Of a stretch of DNA of 64,000 bases, positions 59,701 through 64,000 are shown in pieces; the first letter of the stretch is position 1, and the number at the start of each line of letters is the position of its first letter. The DNA is taken from positions 274,463 to 338,462 of the forward strand of contig NC_033637.1 in the NCBI RefSeq assembly GCF_001540865.1, read 5' to 3'. The notes below the pieces were generated by a model, which had not been told where the DNA came from, made no database searches, and saw nothing but the letters and a program-made list of their open reading frames with translations. The translations under genes and the position numbers were made by a program. This DNA comes from Ananas comosus (taxonomy: Eukaryota > Streptophyta > Magnoliopsida > Poales > Bromeliaceae).

Positions 59701-62700
59701 TGGAAGTAGCGAAATTTGCAGTGACACCTAGATTTCAAGAGCAATTAACAGCAGTTACAGAAAGAATCTGAAACAAATTCCCGTAAATGACTGGTGTTAC
59801 ATGTTTTGTGAGTAACAAGTAGAAGCACAAGCTACTCATGCAGACATAGCATTTTACTTTTCATTAGTTTCTAACCAAGATCATGCCTGTGCATCCTGCT
59901 ATTCTAAGGTCTAGGGAGAATCGAATAGCCTTAGATACACATTTGAACATTCTTCTGTTCAACTCTACAGAGATAATTGTTCTAGGCAAAGCCGAGCACC
60001 ACCAGAGACCTATGTTCAAAAGGGGCAATCTAAGCAAAATTCATAGAGATGTCTGTTTTTGTTTATGTCTCCTAATTTGACATGTAAAATAAAGTTTCTT
60101 TCCACCCCTCAAATGTAGGAAGTAAACAGCAACCTCATGAGCTGCTTTCAAAAGGTTCTGAAATAACTTAGTTCAGCCAATGATGTTTTCACTACCCTAA
60201 AATAAATAACTTGCCACATAGTAACACAACTAGACACTTCATTTTATCCAAATAACATGCGGAGAGAAGAAAGTAAGTAAAAGCAGCAAATGTAGAGTCC
60301 AGTCACAGAGAGAGTACCTGAACTGGAAGGTTATGCATACTTGCAACTTCCTTGAAAAGAAAAGCCGTTACAGCACTTGTGGCGTAGCGTTGATTAGCAT
60401 TATGCTTGATAACAAGCCCTTTTTGTAGCTCTGGCCTGTGGTGTTCTTCATATTTATCAGGAAAGTTTGGGTGCAACCCATGAGCCATGTCTGCAGACAC
60501 TGTAATGAGAAAATAGAGAGATCTCATATTTGACAGCTTATTGAATTATCATAAAGTACGAAGTCGTCAAAACATAAAGACATACCAAGAAAGGAGGAGT
60601 GAATTGCACGCTCCAAAGCACTCTCTCCCATTGATTGATGAGATAAGTTGTCAACAATACGCTTCATAGCCTGGAACATTGTTGGTGCTCCTGCTCCTTG
60701 TGGCGAGTTTGATCCAACCTGAAAATTGTCACTTAGATATATGTGACGTCATTAAAAAAAATAAATGATTGTTTTAAACTTCACAGTATGAGCAAGATAT
60801 TAACACCAGCAGGCCAGCAGGGGAAATTTAATAGTGTTTGCTATAGACCACAACATGACATCTATTTGACAAATCAAAGAGAAACCATCAACTTCTGAGT
60901 CCCTTCCGCCGATCATATATCCAAAGGGTTTGTGCTAAGGCCAGCATTTTAATCTTTTGGCAGAGGCTCCCGGATATCTTATTTGTGTTGTATAGCCAAT
61001 TCTAAACTTGGTGAGAAGAGGCTTGGATTGTGTTAGACCTTTAACTACACTCTCCAAGAATATCTTATATTACCCGCCACTTCTTTTGCGCATTTGGATA
61101 AGCGGCCAGAAGATCTATATATAAATATCACACTCTTTTAACATGTTGTACTCCAAATCTTTGTTGTTCTCCACCTTACCTCCAAACATTCCTTCTGAAC
61201 TGAGAATAAAGTATTTGAAAAAAGGGCCTAGGAAAGTAGCAAGGAGAATAAATATATAACCAGGAACATGCTGCATAAAACAGTTTCAGAACAGACAATG
61301 AGTCAAAATTACATTCAGACACATATACCAACACTTGAATATTGATTACAGTAGTATACCTCTTCATTATCAAATAAAGCAATCATCCTAATGGCCTTCT
61401 CATTTGACAGATCCCCAGGTGATTTACATGAGTCAACAAGAGATCTGAGCGCGCAATAACTCGAAGCAAGATTATCAAGTCTACCAGAGAAGATAAACTC
61501 ATTATTTCCACCGCCAAGACAGCTAGGCTGTGTATCACAGACATTCAACTCCATACCCACTATTTCATCAGCATTACATTTGAGTTCCTCTGCCAAGACC
61601 TGTAAATACACAGATCAGATTGGCAAACCAAAATTATGGACTACCTAGAATAGGTAAATCATGAAAAACCACATGTCAAGTTAATTAAAGCAAAAAAAAA
61701 AATTGATATAACCTTCAAAAGAAGTGCGTGATGTGCAATTTTGGGGGAATTTGCCAAACTGACTTTGTCCTCGGATTTGGTTTGAGCATCCTCAAGCTTT
61801 GTTGCAAGAAGTGGAATAAGGTGATTCTCTAGGTTTGGCTTAAAACCTTCAGAGTTCACTGAGCTAGAAACAAGGATTGGTAAGTCAGTAAAAACAACTT
61901 TCCACCAAAAAAGAAAAATAGTGTTAAAATAAGATATTAGAGCACGAATGGGAGCAATATAAAACTAGCTTTGCCAGGAAATATATGAACGTGCGGTGAA
62001 GTGCAATATATCAAAGGTGTAACTCTAGGGAAAATCTTGAGAAACAGAATTAATATATTTAGAAGGAAACTAGCAGCAACCGGTCAAGATGTATGGCTAA
62101 TGTCGGTACGCGTAGTAAAGGCCTTCTCACTTTGACAAGCTTATGCATGAATGAACCATCACCAGCTTTAAGAATTACTCTTCCTGCTAAACTTAGATCT
62201 CTATCAAACCATGTGTGCCATAAGCCACCTCCATATGTCTGGACATTTACCATCAAGTACCCAGATTTGGTTGACGCAGACCTTGGTTTCAGTTTTAAAC
62301 ATGGGCTATCTGTATGGGCAGCAATCACATTAAACCCACCGCCAACTCTATACCTGCATAACAAAATATATCAATGGCACCTGTGATGAGGAAGTAAATT
62401 ATGAATAGAATATAAGAGACAATAAAATAGGATGTAGACATGAGGATAGTACCAATGCTTCAAGGAATCAATCAGATTCAATATTACGAAAATAAATGGT
62501 ACAATCTAATAAAGTATGGATGGTTAAAGGTCTTCTGATTCATATACAGCCAAAACTTATGGATAATGTCAACAGGATGTAAAACCACTTCATCCGGAAG
62601 ATGGCTATAGAGATGGAATACAACGTTTCCGAGCTGAGTGCAACCAGAAATCCAACATTATCTAACTCGTATTAACTTACAGAACATTCAATACTACATA

Positions 62701-63626
62701 CTACACTACAGTAGTATACTAATAAAGTATCATCATTTTTTAAATATTACAAGCACCTCTGAATAAAAAATATGAAACATACAGAAAAAGTGTAAGAAGC
62801 ATCCTATGTTCAACCGAATGATTAGAAATCAAACAAGGAAGCCGACTTTTCGTGGGCTACCTTGTATGGAACAACAACAAGTAAAGTGAATCCGTTAATT
62901 TAATCGTTTACAAACCACAAAGAAGCAATGATTGTGTCCCTGATTAGAGTACAACAGTATATGTAACAAATTAATTCAATAAATTCATCAATCAGCTACC
63001 CATAAAGTGTGTAGAGTAAGATGATTAAAGAGAACTTACCTTTCTCCGATTGCGAAAGCGACCAACGAGGACATGTTACGAGTAAAGAAGTAGCGCCCAC
63101 CAGGTTGGAGGTCCCAATCATCGTTCTCGTTCAGCAACTTGAATCCAGCAGCGAGTAATTGCCTCTTCGCTTCAGCTGATACAACAAAACATCACCAAAA
63201 TACTCATCAATTTCACCACGAGAAACCAAATCAAACATGTCGTTGGCGTACCAGTGGCGTGGAATTGCGTCCATGATTCGTTGAGGTAATCCAACAGATC
63301 GCCCACGACAGACGTCGAGCTTTCCCCAGTGCTCGAATCTAGCTGCGGGATGAACGATAAAGAGAGAGATGAGATGAGATGAGATGAGATGAGATGAGTG
63401 ATAGAGGGGGGGTGTGTTCTAGGGCACTCACTTGAAGAGGACGATGATCGTCGGAGGAGGAGGAGGAGGAGAGGAGACGATACGAGGAGAGCGTGTTCGA
63501 GCGGCGCCATGAGCGAAGGTGCGAGGAGGAGAGAGGAGGAGGATGATGTATTCGGGGAAACGAAGAAGAGAGGGGAAGAGAACGATGCGAAGGAGGCCTC
63601 AGTAGTTGGAGACGACTCAACGCCAT
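53709..63626 (-). CDS. DAP: Aspartyl aminopeptidase (M18 family), ten exons
   Basis: The exons (63626-63432, 63342-63252, 63175-63040, 62353-62081, 61863-61713, 61599-61360, 60718-60586, 60499-60318, 59327-59215, 53817-53709) join to 540 residues with consistent phases and GT..AG borders. The product is an M18 metallo-aminopeptidase that removes N-terminal Asp or Glu from peptides. Predicted zinc and catalytic residues are all present: His154 (AAHTDSP), Asp324 (GRLDN), Glu361 and Glu362 (FDNEE), Asp410 (SADMAHG) and His504 (QLSMHS). Their spacing matches the family. The first about 70 residues are Ser/Arg-rich without acidic residues until SSSSSSDD, suggesting a plastid or dual-targeted transit peptide. 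The final exon, ending [18 protein letters not shown], is separated by a 5.4-kb intron full of transposons. Exon 5 uses the acceptor TTTCTAG rather than the CTCAG four bases downstream, because the latter brings an immediate stop. Confidence 0.95.
53818..55230. other. Proximal part of the 5.4-kb last intron of the aminopeptidase
   Basis: Intronic AT-rich DNA between the last exon and the first intronic SINE. No gene or element is recognisable. Confidence 0.45.
55231..55386 (-). mobile_element. tRNA-derived SINE in the aminopeptidase intron
   Basis: A minus-strand SINE copy, T run at 55231 and 5' end gggtcagt near 55380, with the B box visible as gaattcgaact. It is diverged and its target duplication is not clear. 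Confidence 0.8.
55627..55925. mobile_element. MITE-like element with tgtttggtt-type ends
   Basis: The left end taggtccgtttggttcagcg and the right end cgcggaaccaaacatga are imperfect inverted repeats around gtttggttc. The interior is AT- and homopolymer-rich. The terminus resembles the Tourist-like element at 16850, but the TTA duplication is not evident. Confidence 0.5.
56978..57565. mobile_element. 588-bp MULE-like element with perfect 11-bp target duplication
   Basis: The termini gacaaaaattctatgggca match perfectly in inverse at the right end. The inverted similarity continues for over 130 bp, including cactgctctccc, the stretch ctggtgcatctataccaggt and ataattgtaatttt. The flanks ccgttggagcg (56967-56977 and 57566-57576) are a perfect 11-bp duplication. 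A further 19-bp-arm hairpin (cagcgtgcccaaactaatta and its complement) lies near the right end. It sits in the last intron of the aminopeptidase gene and belongs to the same family as 28288-28418. Confidence 0.85.
58472..58797. mobile_element. Partial hAT-like repeat starting at a single N
   Basis: The right part, read on the minus strand, begins taggggttgcaattcagctc and runs through gttcgtgagccaattcgtg. This resembles common plant hAT-derived repeats with a TAGGGGTG-like end. The left end is missing: the sequence begins abruptly at the N at 58471, a likely contig join. Confidence 0.4.
59470..59656. repeat. Dispersed repeat D, copy 2, in an aminopeptidase intron
   Basis: This matches 20608-20785 in the same orientation over about 180 bp, including catcaataacaagccaatta and gcattctaga. 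It lies in the intron between exons 8 and 9. Confidence 0.6.
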
Positions 63627-63694
63627 GGTTTACGAGCTTGCTCTCCAAGCATCGAAGAAGAAGGGATGGCCGGAGATTTGGATATCGCCGCAAT

Positions 63695-63828
63695 TGGGCT
63701 GCTGATGGGCCGTGGCCCGTCTTCAACCTGCTTTTACCTCAGACATGGGCTTACGGGCCGAATCTGCGCTCGGATCCTGTCTCGACCCAAGCCCGTCAAA
63801 GTTTAGGCCCTCTTTTTTGTCGGGCCCA
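63695..63828 (-). promoter_or_regulatory. Cluster of TGGGCY site II motifs, aminopeptidase promoter
   Basis: TGGGCT at 63695 and 63746, TGGGCC at 63706, and its complement GGCCCA at 63823 lie 69-200 bp upstream of the start codon. Such site II elements bind TCP-type factors and mark housekeeping genes active in dividing cells. No TATA box was seen, which fits a broadly expressed peptidase gene. Confidence 0.5.
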
Positions 63829-64000
63829 GGTACACTTCAACTCATGAATTAATAATTGCAGATTAAATCGAGTTAGGTATTTCATTTTAAAAATTAAAGT
63901 AGCGTAGAAGCCTAATAAATAATTATAGTACTATTTTCCTGGTTCTTCGGCAGTTCACCCAATCCAAACAGTCCAACTTCTTGGTAACTGGAATTAAGCC

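Overview
The window is nuclear genomic DNA of a flowering plant, most likely a commelinid-type monocot. The evidence is a very GC-rich single-exon P450 next to AT-rich intergenic DNA, split genes with GT..AG introns, plant-only families (CYP94C, LITTLE ZIPPER, root-cap proteins, purple acid phosphatases), and many MITE, SINE and MULE-type elements. Pineapple or a relative is a guess; the species cannot be fixed from sequence alone. No bacterial, organellar or viral genes were seen.

Six protein genes are supported. From left to right: a CYP94C-type P450 of jasmonate catabolism (7174-8745, +); two tandem root-cap-domain secreted proteins (15261-16540 and 22102-23334, both -); two purple acid phosphatases arranged head-to-head (29754-33884, -, five exons; 42923-47337, +, three exons); a LITTLE ZIPPER microprotein that would inhibit HD-ZIP III factors (53137-53367, +); and an M18 aspartyl aminopeptidase of ten exons (53709-63626, -) that converges on the LITTLE ZIPPER gene. 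All exon sets were joined by hand and give unbroken frames. Both phosphatase genes have a P1BS-like phosphate-starvation motif within about 170 bp of their start codons.

The rest is repeat-rich. There are two MULE-like elements and a third cut by an assembly gap, and a smaller MULE-like family seen at 588 bp and 131 bp with 11-bp target duplications. At least six tRNA-derived SINE copies or fragments are present, several with clean 12-16 bp target duplications. Two MITE families sit inside TA/GA microsatellites and form composite arrays (8.8, 13.8-14.8, 18.6-19.5, 28.6-29.2 and 32.4-32.8 kb). A Tourist-like MITE, a hAT-like element and other small inverted-repeat elements complete the set.

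The stretch 37.3-42.0 kb and the stretch 49.1-50.3 kb contain near-identical duplicates separated by single N bases or a 25-N gap. These look like unmerged allelic contig ends rather than biology. One such pair shows a MULE-like element present in one copy and absent from the other.
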